Below, piece after piece: positions 27,410 through 36,779 of a stretch of DNA of 64,000 nt (the stretch's first letter is position 1; every line of letters begins with the position of its first letter). This DNA is from an uncultured Lactobacillaceae bacterium (GTDB lineage: Bacteria > Bacillota > Bacilli > Lactobacillales > Lactobacillaceae): assembly GCA_945285405.1 (NCBI GenBank), contig CALYQJ010000008.1, positions 17,566 through 81,565 on the forward strand, read 5' to 3'. Under the pieces are notes generated by a model. That model worked only from the letters and a program-made list of their open reading frames with translations, was not told the DNA's origin and did no database searches. The translations under genes and the position numbers were made by a program.

Positions 27410-28442
27410 AGAAAACTTTTTATTTAAAATTATTTTTATAAGTTATATTGTAATTTTTACCTTAATTATAGATCGTATACCCTTATCTATGATTTTAATT
27501 GGTGTTTCATTTGCCATTTGTTGGTTAATTTATCCATTTTTTATTAAATTTTTAAAAAGTGAAAAAGACGTTCAACAAATAAAAGAAGATGGTCCTACTT
27601 GGCATGAAAGTAAAACTGGAACTCCAACCATGGGTGGATTATTGTTTATTCTTGTTCCAATTTTATTAGGAATTTCTTTTACAATATATTATTTGTTTAC
27701 TCGAGTAAAATTAGATCAAATTCAGGGAATTATCAGTTTGATTTTTGTTTTGCTTGCTTTTGGATTAATCGGTTTTATTGATGATTATAAAAAAGTTTCT
27801 AAAAAACAAAACTTGGGATTACGAGCGCGTGATAAATTTATTTTACAAATTTTAGCTGGGTTAATTTATTTATTCTTAAGTCCAACACAACCTTTTAAAA
27901 ATAGTAAAGGACTAATCATTAGTGGATTAGTTTTTCTTTTTGCTTTAATTTGGATTGTTGGTTTTTCTAATGCAGTTAATTTAACTGATGGTATCGATGG
28001 TTTGGCTTCAGGTACAACATTAATTGTATTATCTTTTTATATTATTTTAGCTATAAAGCAAGACAATATTGCTGTTATTTTAATTGGATCACTTTTATTC
28101 GGTGCTATTTCTGCTTTTTTGTGGTTTAATTTTAAGCCAGCACAAATATTTATGGGCGATTTGGGTTCATTATCAATTGGTGCCTTTTTAGCAGCAGCAT
28201 CAATTCAATTAAATGCTATTTGGTCTTTACTTTTTGTAGGTATAATTTTTGTTGGTGAAACTTTATCTGACATAATTCAAGTTGGAGTTCATCATTTTAC
28301 GGGAAAAAGAGTTTTTAAAATGGCTCCTTTACATCACCATTTAGAGTTAACTGGTTGGAGTGAGGTCAAGATTAATTATGTTAGTTATGGTATAACATTG
28401 ATTATGGCAATTTTGACTTCGATAATTTTAATTGCAAATTAA
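27399..28442 (+). CDS. mraY: Phospho-MurNAc-pentapeptide translocase MraY
   Basis: Transfers phospho-MurNAc-pentapeptide to undecaprenyl phosphate, making lipid I. 347 aa with about 10 helices and the family motifs EDGPTWHESKTGTPTMGGLLF (about 62-82), IGFIDDYKKVSKKQNLGL (DDxxK, about 123-140), NAVNLTDGIDGLASG and FMGDLGSLSIGA, plus APLHHHLELTGW near the end. The gene is followed by a 132-bp AT-rich gap before murD, where neighbours normally abut. Confidence 0.97.
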   Translation: MKIKENFLFKIIFISYIVIFTLIIDRIPLSMILIGVSFAICWLIYPFFIKFLKSEKDVQQIKEDGPTWHESKTGTPTMGGLLFILVPILLGISFTIYYLFTRVKLDQIQGIISLIFVLLAFGLIGFIDDYKKVSKKQNLGLRARDKFILQILAGLIYLFLSPTQPFKNSKGLIISGLVFLFALIWIVGFSNAVNLTDGIDGLASGTTLIVLSFYIILAIKQDNIAVILIGSLLFGAISAFLWFNFKPAQIFMGDLGSLSIGAFLAAASIQLNAIWSLLFVGIIFVGETLSDIIQVGVHHFTGKRVFKMAPLHHHLELTGWSEVKINYVSYGITLIMAILTSIILIAN

Positions 28443-28574
28443 TTATGGTAAAAACTAATTAAGTTTAAATAATAAATGAGCTAGTTTAATTTAGTAAAAA
28501 TTAATATATAATTATCATAATTTTGTATTAATTTTTATTTTATAGGATATATAAATTATTATTAAGGAAAAAAA

Positions 28575-29903
28575 TTGATCAAACATAATTTAATAAATAA
28601 AAAAGTTTTAGTTTTAGGATTAGGGTTAAGTGGTAAAAGTGCTATTAAATTGCTGAAAGTTCAAAAGGCAAAAATCTATTTTCATGATGATCAAATTAAT
28701 CAATTTAATGATCCAGAAGTATATAAATTTGACCAGATTACAAATATGGAAAAAGAGAACTTTAATTTAATTATAAAAAGTCCGGGAATCCCTATAGAAA
28801 ATCCATATGTTAATATGGCGTTGAAGTTAAAAATTCCTCTTGTAACTGAGTTAGAGTTTGCTTCATGGTATTGTAAAGCTCATTTAATTGGAGTTACTGG
28901 TACTAATGGAAAAACGACGGTAACGACTTTAATTGCCGAAATGCTAAAAAAATCTACGAAAAATTGTGTTTATAAAGCTGGTAATATTGGAATTCCATTA
29001 TCGGAAGTATCATTAAAGGCACAAAAAAATGATTATGTAGTTTGTGAATGTTCAAGTTTTCAATTAGAGTTTACTGAAGAATTTCATCCGGAAATAGCCT
29101 TAATTAATAACACTTTTCCTCATCATTTGGAACATCATCATACATATAAAAATTATTTGTATGCCAAAAGTAAGATATTTGCAAATCAAACTCATAATGA
29201 TTATCTAATAATTAACGGTGATCAAAAAGATTTAGATTCTTACATAAAATCAGCTAAATCTAAAATAATTAAATTTGGGTTATCTTTAGATAAATCAAAT
29301 TCTTTAGTTTATTTAAAAAATAAAACAATTTATTCTCAAGATAGCAAAATTTGTGCAACATCGTTAATAAAGATTCCTGGATTACATAATGTAGAAAATA
29401 TTTTAGCAGCTGCTACAGTTGCTAAAATATTAGGAGTTTCTAATCAAATAATTTCTGAAGTTGCTGAATCATTTCCAGGTGTTGAGCATCGTTTAGAATA
29501 TGTTGGAGAAAAATCAAATCGAAAATTTTACAATGATTCTAAAGCTACTGATGAAGAGGCGACAATTGTTGCATTAAAAAGTATGAAAAAACCAGTTATT
29601 TTGATTGCTGGTGGTATGGATCGGGGTGATAAATTTCCAAAATTAGGGTTGGCTCTTAAAAATGTAAAATTAGTTGAATTATTTGGTGAAAATCAGGAAC
29701 AATTACGGAAAGTAATTAATTCAGTTAAAATAAAAACTGTTTGTCACCAAGGTTTAACTGAAGCTTTTAATGATTCATTTAAACGTTCAGAACCTGGAGA
29801 TACAATTTTACTTTCACCAGCGAGTGCGAGTTGGGATCAATTTAAAAGTTTTGAAGCTAGAGGAAAAAAATTTAAGGAACTTTATCGGAAGTTAAAACCA
29901 TGA
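28575..29903 (+). CDS. murD: UDP-MurNAc-L-alanine:D-glutamate ligase MurD
   Basis: Adds D-glutamate to UDP-MurNAc-Ala in the cytoplasm. 442 aa starting at TTG with AAGGA 6-7 bp upstream. Mur ligase landmarks are VLGLGLSGKSAIKLL (13-27), the ATP P-loop GVTGTNGKTTVTTLI (about 106-120), ECSSFQLEF, HNVENILAAATVAKILG, GVEHRLEYVG and YNDSKATDEEATIVALKS. The gap upstream may hold a separate promoter (several AT-rich hexamers, none convincing). Confidence 0.97.
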   Translation: MIKHNLINKKVLVLGLGLSGKSAIKLLKVQKAKIYFHDDQINQFNDPEVYKFDQITNMEKENFNLIIKSPGIPIENPYVNMALKLKIPLVTELEFASWYCKAHLIGVTGTNGKTTVTTLIAEMLKKSTKNCVYKAGNIGIPLSEVSLKAQKNDYVVCECSSFQLEFTEEFHPEIALINNTFPHHLEHHHTYKNYLYAKSKIFANQTHNDYLIINGDQKDLDSYIKSAKSKIIKFGLSLDKSNSLVYLKNKTIYSQDSKICATSLIKIPGLHNVENILAAATVAKILGVSNQIISEVAESFPGVEHRLEYVGEKSNRKFYNDSKATDEEATIVALKSMKKPVILIAGGMDRGDKFPKLGLALKNVKLVELFGENQEQLRKVINSVKIKTVCHQGLTEAFNDSFKRSEPGDTILLSPASASWDQFKSFEARGKKFKELYRKLKP

Positions 29904-31003
29904 GAATAATATTTGCTGGAGGAGGAACTGGAGGACATATTTACCCAGCTCTTTCTGTTATTAAGAAGTTAAGAGAGAAAGATCCGAAAGTTGCAATTTT
30001 ATTTATTGGAAGTGATCGCGGATTAGAAAAACGTTTGATGAAAGAATCTAAAATAGATTTTATACCGATTAAAGTTCAGGGATTACGACGTTCGTTTTCT
30101 TGGCGTAATTTTCAAGCTATAGGTAAGTTTTTGAAAACAATTCCTGAAGCTAAAAGAATAATTAAGAAATTTAAACCCGACGTAGTTGTTGGGACAGGAG
30201 GCTATGTTTCAGCACCTATTCTTTATGAAGCTTCACGTCTTACAATCAAAACTTTAATTTTTGAACCTAATTCTTATCCCGGATTAGCAAATCGCATACT
30301 AGCTAAAAAAGTTGATTGCGTAGCAATTTCTGATCAAAACTCTGCTCAATTCTTTCCTAGTAAAAAAATTGTATTTACTGGGAATCCTAGATCCCAGGAA
30401 GTTTATGAATCTTCTTTAAATTCTGCTGAAATTAGTAAAGACAATATTAAATTACCTCAAGTTTTGATTTTTGGTGGATCTTTAGGGGCTTTAAAAATTA
30501 ATGAAGCAACAGAACAAATGATTCAGTCTTATCAAATTAAAAATTTTAATTTGATTTTTGCAACAGGCCGCCGCTATTATGATGCAAAAAAGAACTTTTT
30601 TGAAAAACTTCAAAAAAAAGATAATGTTACAATTAAACCTTATATTGATAACATGTTGGATTTATTGCCACAAATTTCTTTGATGATTTGTCGATCTGGA
30701 GCTACAACTATAGCAGAATTGACCGCTTTAGGAGTTCCAGCAATCTTAATTCCAAGTCCTAATGTAACTCATGATCATCAAACTTATAATGCAAATACTT
30801 TAAGTAATCTTAATGCGGCTATTTTATTACCTGAAGATCAGTTGTCTGCAAGTGAATTATATAAATTAATTAATGAATTAATCTCTGATTCAAAAAAATT
30901 GTCCCTGATGAAGAAAAATGCTTTTAAATTAGGACAAAGACATGCGACCGATCGGTTTATTGACGTTTTAAAGAAGCTAATTAATGAAGACAGTAGAAAA
31001 TAA
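29900..31003 (+). CDS. murG: Lipid II synthase MurG
   Basis: Peripheral membrane glycosyltransferase that adds GlcNAc to lipid I. 367 aa with the N-terminal glycine-rich loop FAGGGTGGHIYPALSVI (5-21), GTGGYVSAPILYEA, LIFEPNSYPGLANR, LIFGGSLGALKINE and the donor-binding block ICRSGATTIAELTALGVPAILIPSP (about 258-282). It overlaps murD by 4 bp and divIB by 20 bp. Confidence 0.97.
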   Translation: MRIIFAGGGTGGHIYPALSVIKKLREKDPKVAILFIGSDRGLEKRLMKESKIDFIPIKVQGLRRSFSWRNFQAIGKFLKTIPEAKRIIKKFKPDVVVGTGGYVSAPILYEASRLTIKTLIFEPNSYPGLANRILAKKVDCVAISDQNSAQFFPSKKIVFTGNPRSQEVYESSLNSAEISKDNIKLPQVLIFGGSLGALKINEATEQMIQSYQIKNFNLIFATGRRYYDAKKNFFEKLQKKDNVTIKPYIDNMLDLLPQISLMICRSGATTIAELTALGVPAILIPSPNVTHDHQTYNANTLSNLNAAILLPEDQLSASELYKLINELISDSKKLSLMKKNAFKLGQRHATDRFIDVLKKLINEDSRK

Positions 31004-31709
31004 TTTTTATTTTAAAAAAATAAGTTATAGCTATATTTTTAAAACTGCAATCGTGGTATTATTAAATATCATAGGGATTATTGGATGTGTTTATTTTTTG
31101 TTGAATTTGAATTTGATTAGAGTAGTTAATGTAAATGGTAATAATGAAATTCCTGCTCAAGAAATTATTGATGCATCAAAATTAAAAGTTAACCAAAACG
31201 TTTTTCAAATATTTTTTAATCAAAAAAAAATTAAAAGACAAATAAAAAAAAACATTCCTCAAATTAATCAAATAAGTTTAGAATTGCATGATTTTAATTC
31301 GGTGAAAATAACAGTAACTGAATTTCAAATTATTGGTTATATTCAAAAAAATAAATATTATCGATCAGTTTTTACAAATGGAAATGTTGATCATCTATTG
31401 AAAAAGAAAATTTATCAAAATCGTCCGATTTTTGATAATTTTAAAACAAAGGAGGAAATTCAACGAATTGCCATTGTTTTTCAGAAAATTCCAGCTTCGG
31501 TAAAAAATAATATTTCTGAAATTAAGTTAACACATTCAACTATTAATCCGAATCAAATTACTTTAAATATGAATGATGGAAACAAAGTAATTGGGGATTT
31601 GACAACAATTAGTAAGAAAATTGTCGATTATTCTTTTTTAACAAGAAATCGTAAAGAAAAATTACTAATTGATTTAGAAGTTGGAACTTTTGTTAGAAAA
31701 TTAGAATGA
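30984..31709 (+). CDS. divIB: Cell division protein DivIB/FtsQ
   Basis: Bitopic divisome protein. 241 aa: a basic cytoplasmic head, a transmembrane helix (about 18-40), a POTRA domain (VNVNGNNEIPAQEIIDASKLKVNQNVFQ, about 50-77) and a beta domain. It is short compared with many DivIB proteins, lacking a long cytoplasmic extension or C-terminal tail. Position between murG and ftsA fits. Confidence 0.92.
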   Translation: MKTVENNFYFKKISYSYIFKTAIVVLLNIIGIIGCVYFLLNLNLIRVVNVNGNNEIPAQEIIDASKLKVNQNVFQIFFNQKKIKRQIKKNIPQINQISLELHDFNSVKITVTEFQIIGYIQKNKYYRSVFTNGNVDHLLKKKIYQNRPIFDNFKTKEEIQRIAIVFQKIPASVKNNISEIKLTHSTINPNQITLNMNDGNKVIGDLTTISKKIVDYSFLTRNRKEKLLIDLEVGTFVRKLE

Positions 31710-31752
31710 ATTGAAAAAGCTTTCGTTTCCATGCTTTTTCATATGTTAGAAT
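31710..31752 (+). promoter_or_regulatory. Hairpin and extended -10 upstream of ftsA
   Basis: A perfect 9-bp inverted repeat TGAAAAAGC / GCTTTTTCA (about 31711-31719 and 31732-31741) lies between divIB and ftsA. It is followed by TGTTAGAAT, an extended -10 (TAGAAT at 31747-31752) ending 19 bp before the ftsA AGGAGG. No U-tract follows the hairpin, so it may be a weak terminator, an mRNA processing site or an operator. A separate ftsAZ promoter here is plausible. Confidence 0.4.
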
Positions 31753-31784
31753 GAGTTTAGAATAATCCGTAGGAGGCCGGGTAT

Positions 31785-33113
31785 TTGAATAATGAGTCTC
31801 AAGTATTTGTTGGGATCGATATAGGAACTTCCTTTATAAAAATCATCGCAATTCAAGCTGCAAATAATAGTATGAATGTAGTTGGGGTTGGGGTGGCTGA
31901 ATCTAAAGGAGTTAATAAAGGCATGATTGTTGATATTGATCAAACTATTGCTGATATTAAAGCTGCCCAAGCTGATTTGAATAAAAAAAGTCAGATTCCT
32001 ATGGATCAAGTAACTGTAGGCATTCCTACAGGACATTTAACAATTGAAGAATTAAAAGGATCAATTAAACTTGGAGATAATCCTCGAGAGATCACGGAAG
32101 AAGATTTACGTAATTTAGTAACTCAGATTTTAGGTAAACATCAAGTATTGGATCGTGATTTTGTTGGATTTTCAAGTGAGGAATTTATTGTAGATAATTT
32201 TGATGGAATTCATGATCCATTTGGAATGATGGGGATGTCATTGAGCATTAAATGTTTGGCTTACTCAATTCCTAAAACGATTTTTCAAAATATTATTAAA
32301 GCTATAAAAGGTGCTGGATTTACTGTAAGGAATGTTGTATTAAATCCTGTGGCAATAGCTGCTGTTGCATTGAGTGGTGCTCAAAGAGAAATGGGAACAG
32401 TTCTTATCGATGCTGGTAGTGGAGAAACAAGTGTAAATGTATTTCAAAATGGTTGTTTGCAAATTAGTGACACAATTTTTGAAGGTGGAAAGAATGTAAC
32501 TTCTGATATTTCAAAGGTTTTGCAAATAAGTAACCAAGATGCTGAAACTGTTAAAATAGATTATGGAAGTTTAAGGTCACAAAATATTCCAGCTGGAGAA
32601 TCTTTTGTTATTAAGTCTTTAGATAGAGTTAAAGAAATTGAAATTAGTGATCAATATTTATCTGAAATCATTGGAGCACGTTTTGAACAAATTTTTGATA
32701 AAGTTAAACAAATTTTAGTTTCATCTAGTGCGTTTAATTTGCCAGGGGGTATAATTATTACTGGTGGAAATTCAGCACTCCCTGGTACTAAAGATCAGGT
32801 TAGTAAATTATTAGAAAAGCAAGTTACAATTTATGTTCCTGATCAAATTGGAGTCAGAAATCAAATTTATACTGTAGTTTATGGATTAATAATTCATACA
32901 CTTCACATTTCTAAAGTTCAAAAGACGCTAGAAGAAACATTAAATTTTAATTTTCATGAAACCACTCCTTCTGGAAAGCAGACAGAACAAGCAATTGAGT
33001 CAGAAGAGGATTTAACTTCGGAAGCTGAAAAAAAAGTTAAAAGTAAAAAAAATAAAAAAAATAATGGTATTATGTCTTCATTAAAAAAATGGATATATAA
33101 TTTATTTGAATAA
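31785..33113 (+). CDS. ftsA: Cell division protein FtsA
   Basis: Actin-like protein that anchors FtsZ to the membrane and signals divisome activation. 442 aa, start TTG with AGGAGG 8 bp upstream. Motifs are VGIDIGTSFIKIIA (8-21), the SHS2/1C domain (about 85-165), TVLIDAGSGETSVNVFQ (about 204-220) and GGIIITGGNSALPGT (about 320-334). The C-terminus ends in an amphipathic, basic helix (SLKKWIYNLFE), the membrane-targeting sequence. Confidence 0.97.
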   Translation: MNNESQVFVGIDIGTSFIKIIAIQAANNSMNVVGVGVAESKGVNKGMIVDIDQTIADIKAAQADLNKKSQIPMDQVTVGIPTGHLTIEELKGSIKLGDNPREITEEDLRNLVTQILGKHQVLDRDFVGFSSEEFIVDNFDGIHDPFGMMGMSLSIKCLAYSIPKTIFQNIIKAIKGAGFTVRNVVLNPVAIAAVALSGAQREMGTVLIDAGSGETSVNVFQNGCLQISDTIFEGGKNVTSDISKVLQISNQDAETVKIDYGSLRSQNIPAGESFVIKSLDRVKEIEISDQYLSEIIGARFEQIFDKVKQILVSSSAFNLPGGIIITGGNSALPGTKDQVSKLLEKQVTIYVPDQIGVRNQIYTVVYGLIIHTLHISKVQKTLEETLNFNFHETTPSGKQTEQAIESEEDLTSEAEKKVKSKKNKKNNGIMSSLKKWIYNLFE

Positions 33114-33125
33114 TTTGGAGGAATC

Positions 33126-34334
33126 ATGGATAATCAGCAGGAAGTAACCGAAAAGCAAGATGGTGCTAAAATTAAAGTAATCGGAGTCGGTGGTGCCGGA
33201 GGTAATGCGGTTAATCGAATGGTAGAAGAAAACGTTAAAGGTGTAGAGTTTTTTGTTGCTAATACTGATCGTCAGGCTTTAGCTTCTTCCAAAGTTAATC
33301 AACATATTCAATTAGGACCAAAATTAACTAATGGATTGGGTGCTGGTTCAGATCCCGAAGTTGGTCAAAAAGCTGCTCTTGAAAGTGAAGAAGAAATTAG
33401 AAATGCTTTACAAGGTGCAGATATGATTTTTGTTACTGCTGGAATGGGTGGTGGTACTGGAACAGGTGCCGCTCCAGTAATTTCTAAAATTGCTAAAGAC
33501 TTAGGGGCTCTTACGGTTGGAGTAGTTACACGTCCATTTAAATTTGAAGGAACTAAGCGCTCACAGTTTGCAATGACTGGGATAGCTGCAATGAAATCAA
33601 ATGTTGATACTCTAGTTGTAATTTCAAATGATAATCTTTTATCTTTAGTGGATAAAAAAACTGGATTAAAAGAAGCTTTTTCAGTTGCTGATGATGTTTT
33701 ACGTCAAGGTGTTGAGGGTATTACTGATACAATTACTGAAACTGGCTTGGTTAATCTTGATCTAAATGACGTACGGACCGTAATGGAAAATCAAGGTACT
33801 GCAGTAATTGGTATAGGTACAGGCAGTGGTGATAATGCAATTGATGAAGCTACTGAGGCTGCAGTAGCTTCACCTCTTTTAGAAAGTGATATTACTGGAG
33901 CTAAACAAGTTTTACTAAATATAGTTGGTGGCAGTAATTTGACTATCTTTGATATTCAAGCTGCTGCTGATACCGTTGCTCAACGTGCTTCTAATGATGT
34001 CAACGTAATTTTTGGAGCATCTATTGATGAAAATTTTGATGATAAAATTAAGGTTACATTGATTGCTACAGGTATTGATTCATCAGGAAGTCCCAAAACG
34101 AATGTTTCAAGTAAAAAAGTTGAATCTAATGATGATAATAAAGTGGTTGATTGGCGTGATAATCAAGTACTTTCAAATGATACTCAAAAACAAGATAAAA
34201 GTAGTGATTCACAAAAGAGTTCTTTTATGAATTCCAATTTTGAAGTATTTAATGGTAATCATGATCATTCTGGTGAAAATCATGAAGATGTTGATGATGA
34301 TGATGTGCCACCATTTTTAAGAAGAAACAAATAA
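33126..34334 (+). CDS. ftsZ: Cell division tubulin FtsZ
   Basis: GTPase that forms the Z ring. 402 aa with [17 protein letters not shown] (16-32), the tubulin signature GGGTGTG (108-114), the T7 catalytic loop NLDLNDVR (about 207-214), a variable linker and the conserved C-terminal peptide [12 protein letters not shown], which binds FtsA, SepF and EzrA. GGAGG lies 6-7 bp upstream of the ATG. It is followed by sepF. Confidence 0.98.
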   Translation: MDNQQEVTEKQDGAKIKVIGVGGAGGNAVNRMVEENVKGVEFFVANTDRQALASSKVNQHIQLGPKLTNGLGAGSDPEVGQKAALESEEEIRNALQGADMIFVTAGMGGGTGTGAAPVISKIAKDLGALTVGVVTRPFKFEGTKRSQFAMTGIAAMKSNVDTLVVISNDNLLSLVDKKTGLKEAFSVADDVLRQGVEGITDTITETGLVNLDLNDVRTVMENQGTAVIGIGTGSGDNAIDEATEAAVASPLLESDITGAKQVLLNIVGGSNLTIFDIQAAADTVAQRASNDVNVIFGASIDENFDDKIKVTLIATGIDSSGSPKTNVSSKKVESNDDNKVVDWRDNQVLSNDTQKQDKSSDSQKSSFMNSNFEVFNGNHDHSGENHEDVDDDDVPPFLRRNK

Positions 34335-34355
34335 GTAATAACTTGAGGAACAATT

Positions 34356-34769
34356 ATGGCGTTTAATAAAAGCATCCTAAAAAATATTTTTGGTTCTGAT
34401 GAAGATGAATATGAAGAAGAGCAAGCTGATAATTACCAAGAAGATGAATCAGAAAATAAAGTAATTCCAATGAGCAAACAAAAGGGATCAAAAAAGTCGG
34501 ATATGGATCAAAGTAAAATTATAGTAGTTGAGCCTCGTATTTATAGTGACGCTACTGAAATCGTTAATAAATTAAAGAATGATTTTGCAGTAGTTGTGAA
34601 TTTTGAACGAATTGAAGCTGAACAGGCTAAACGAATTATTGATTTCTTGAGTGGTGCTACGTGTGCGATGAACGGAACTACCCAAAAAGTTAGTCCGCAA
34701 ATTTACTTATGTACGCCTAATAATTTTGATGTTGAAGCAAATTTAAATGATAGTGAGTCAAATATTTGA
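34356..34769 (+). CDS. sepF: Cell division protein SepF
   Basis: Membrane-binding, ring-forming FtsZ anchor. 137 aa: a short N-terminal amphipathic segment (FNKSILKNIFG), an acidic linker (DEDEYEEEQADNYQEDESE) and the globular SepF domain (IIVVEPRIYSDATEIVNKLKN...INFERIEAEQAKRIIDFLSGA-type block, about 50-118). TTGAGGA provides the SD. It sits in the usual ftsZ-sepF-yggT order. Confidence 0.95.
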   Translation: MAFNKSILKNIFGSDEDEYEEEQADNYQEDESENKVIPMSKQKGSKKSDMDQSKIIVVEPRIYSDATEIVNKLKNDFAVVVNFERIEAEQAKRIIDFLSGATCAMNGTTQKVSPQIYLCTPNNFDVEANLNDSESNI

Positions 34770-35041
34770 TAAATCAAACTTTGCAAGTAATTTATTTGGT
34801 CGGTGATCGATTAATTTACATTTATATGTTGTTAATTGTAGTTACTGCTTTTTTATCTTGGATTCCCCCTCTCTACAATTCTCGGTTTGGGGAAATTTTA
34901 CGACGTATTACTGAACCTTTTGAAAATATTATAAGTCGTTTTATTCCTCCAATCTTTGGAATTGATTTTTCTCCAATCATTGTTTTATTACTTTGTGAGG
35001 TATTTAGAGTAATTTTTAGATTTATTATATTGGGAATTTAA
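34766..35041 (+). CDS. yggT: YggT-family membrane protein
   Basis: 91 aa with two hydrophobic helices (about 17-32 and 69-89) around a conserved loop (LSWIPPLYNSRFGEILRRITEPFENIISRFIPP). The start is TTG overlapping the sepF stop; no clear SD, so coupling is likely. The function is unresolved, with links to envelope stability and division in various bacteria. Confidence 0.88.
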   Translation: MINQTLQVIYLVGDRLIYIYMLLIVVTAFLSWIPPLYNSRFGEILRRITEPFENIISRFIPPIFGIDFSPIIVLLLCEVFRVIFRFIILGI

Positions 35042-35045
35042 TTTA

Positions 35046-35792
35046 TTGACCACTGAATCAAATATAAAAATAAATCAGATAAAAAATGCTGTTCAGAGGG
35101 TTTGTTCAAAAAAACAAATTTATGTCAGCAATTTTTTGAATCCTTTTGAACAGCAGTTATGGTCAAATGAACATCAAAAAGTGGATTTATCTTTTTATGG
35201 TGGATATCCACAAGCTGAAAGAAAAGTTGTTTTGGTAAAACCCTTAAATGATAAAGATGTATTATCGATGGAAGATTACAAGTTGGGATGGATTGCTGCA
35301 TCTATTAATGGATTTAATTCTTTAACCCATCGCCAAGTTTTAGGTACCTTAATGCATAATGGTTTAAAGAGGCAAGTTATAGGTGATATTTTATTAACTG
35401 ATAATTTAGTTCAAATTGCTGTCAAAAAGTCGATTGTTAAATTTTTTCTGAGTCAATCATTTAAAATTAGGCAAAATATTCTTAGTTTTAAACTAATTAA
35501 TTCTAGACAACTGATTATACCTAAATCCACTGAATCACTTAAAAATATTGTAGTTGCTTCTTTAAGATTAGATGCGTTTTTGGCAAAAGCAATTAATTTA
35601 TCGCGTAGAAGAGTACAACAATTAATTGTTCAAAATAAAGTTTTTGTTAACTTCAAGTTAGTTAATAAATCTACATATCTTTTAACAGAAAATGATTTAA
35701 TAACAGTACGAGGATTTGCTAAAATTAAAATGAAAAAAATTTTTGGTCGATCGAAAAAAGGTAAAATATTGATCGCTTATCAAAAAGTATAG
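35046..35792 (+). CDS. ylmH: YlmH, S4-domain RNA-binding protein
   Basis: 248 aa starting at TTG. The N-terminal part contains the YlmH-type domain (PFEQQLWSNEHQKVDLSFYGGYPQAERKVV). The C-terminal S4 domain (SLRLDAFLAKAINLSRRRVQQLIVQNKVFVNFKLVNKS, about 175-212) binds RNA. In Bacillus YlmH can act in ribosome-associated quality control alongside RqcH and RqcP. Its place between yggT and divIVA is standard. Confidence 0.92.
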   Translation: MTTESNIKINQIKNAVQRVCSKKQIYVSNFLNPFEQQLWSNEHQKVDLSFYGGYPQAERKVVLVKPLNDKDVLSMEDYKLGWIAASINGFNSLTHRQVLGTLMHNGLKRQVIGDILLTDNLVQIAVKKSIVKFFLSQSFKIRQNILSFKLINSRQLIIPKSTESLKNIVVASLRLDAFLAKAINLSRRRVQQLIVQNKVFVNFKLVNKSTYLLTENDLITVRGFAKIKMKKIFGRSKKGKILIAYQKV

Positions 35793-35807
35793 CCTGGAGG
35801 TTATGAA

Positions 35808-36779
35808 ATGGCACTTACACCTGAAGATATTGCAAATAAAGATTTTAGTCGAAGTCTAAGAGGATTTAATGAAAATGAGGTAAATGATTTTTTAGATGAG
35901 ATTAATGATAATTATGCACGAACTTTAGATGATAACGCCGCCTTGAAAAATCAATTAGCGGCTGCTCAAGAAAAAGTAAAATATTTTTCTGGCTTGCAAG
36001 ATGCATTGAATAAATCAATCTTAATTGCTCAACAAACTGCGGATCAAGTTAAAAAAGATGCTGAAAAAGAACGAGATCGGATTATTTATGATGCTGAGAA
36101 TGATTCTAAAAAAATTCTTAAAGCAGCAACTGATAAAGCTAATCAAATTCAAGATGAAGCTATAGGTCGAAAACATGAGTTATTACAAAAAGGTCAAGCA
36201 ATTGAAGATGGATTAAAGAAGTTTCACCAACAATTAATAAAAACTCTTCAGGGACAGTTGAATGCGGCTAATGATCAAGACTGGATAGACTTGTTAGAAT
36301 CTCATTTCTCAAATGATTTAGCAAGCTTTAAACATTATAAATCTTCAGATGCTTATGATGATGTAACTAAATCTTTATTGCAAGAAAACCCTGATTTAAA
36401 ATTAGACGTAAATCAAGGAAATTTAGCTGATTCATCGACCGATAATTCTGATTCAATACGTTCAATGAATAATTTTAGTGAACAATCTCAAATTAATTCT
36501 ACATCTTCAGTTGCAGAAACTGCTGAAAATAGTAATAATTCAAATGATTATCAAATGAACAACAAAAATGAATCAGTTGAATCACAAGTAAATCATAATG
36601 TTAAAAACTTTTCTGATACATCGGAAATGCAATCTGGCGATCCAGGATTTATGGTTAATTCTGAAAACTCTAATTTTGTGTCACCAAATTCTCAAAATAA
36701 TTCTGTTACAAGTAATTCAACTTCAACTGAACAACCTAAAACACCAGAAGAATCAACACAAAGTGAGGGACTAAATTAA
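35808..36779 (+). CDS. divIVA: Cell division initiation protein DivIVA
   Basis: Coiled-coil protein that recognises curved membranes at poles and septa. 323 aa. The N-terminal membrane-binding module MALTPEDIANKDFSRSLRGFNENEVNDFLDEI (1-32) has the conserved Phe/Arg region; a coiled coil follows to about residue 170. The last 110 residues or so are low-complexity and Ser/Asn/Gln-rich, longer than in Bacillus. GGAGG is just upstream. Its stop overlaps the next gene's ATG. Confidence 0.95.
   Translation: MALTPEDIANKDFSRSLRGFNENEVNDFLDEINDNYARTLDDNAALKNQLAAAQEKVKYFSGLQDALNKSILIAQQTADQVKKDAEKERDRIIYDAENDSKKILKAATDKANQIQDEAIGRKHELLQKGQAIEDGLKKFHQQLIKTLQGQLNAANDQDWIDLLESHFSNDLASFKHYKSSDAYDDVTKSLLQENPDLKLDVNQGNLADSSTDNSDSIRSMNNFSEQSQINSTSSVAETAENSNNSNDYQMNNKNESVESQVNHNVKNFSDTSEMQSGDPGFMVNSENSNFVSPNSQNNSVTSNSTSTEQPKTPEESTQSEGLN

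Noticed and set aside
31683..31694. GAACTTTTGTTA as another LexA-type site
   Set aside because: It has a mismatch in the core and lies within the divIB coding sequence, so it is likely chance.
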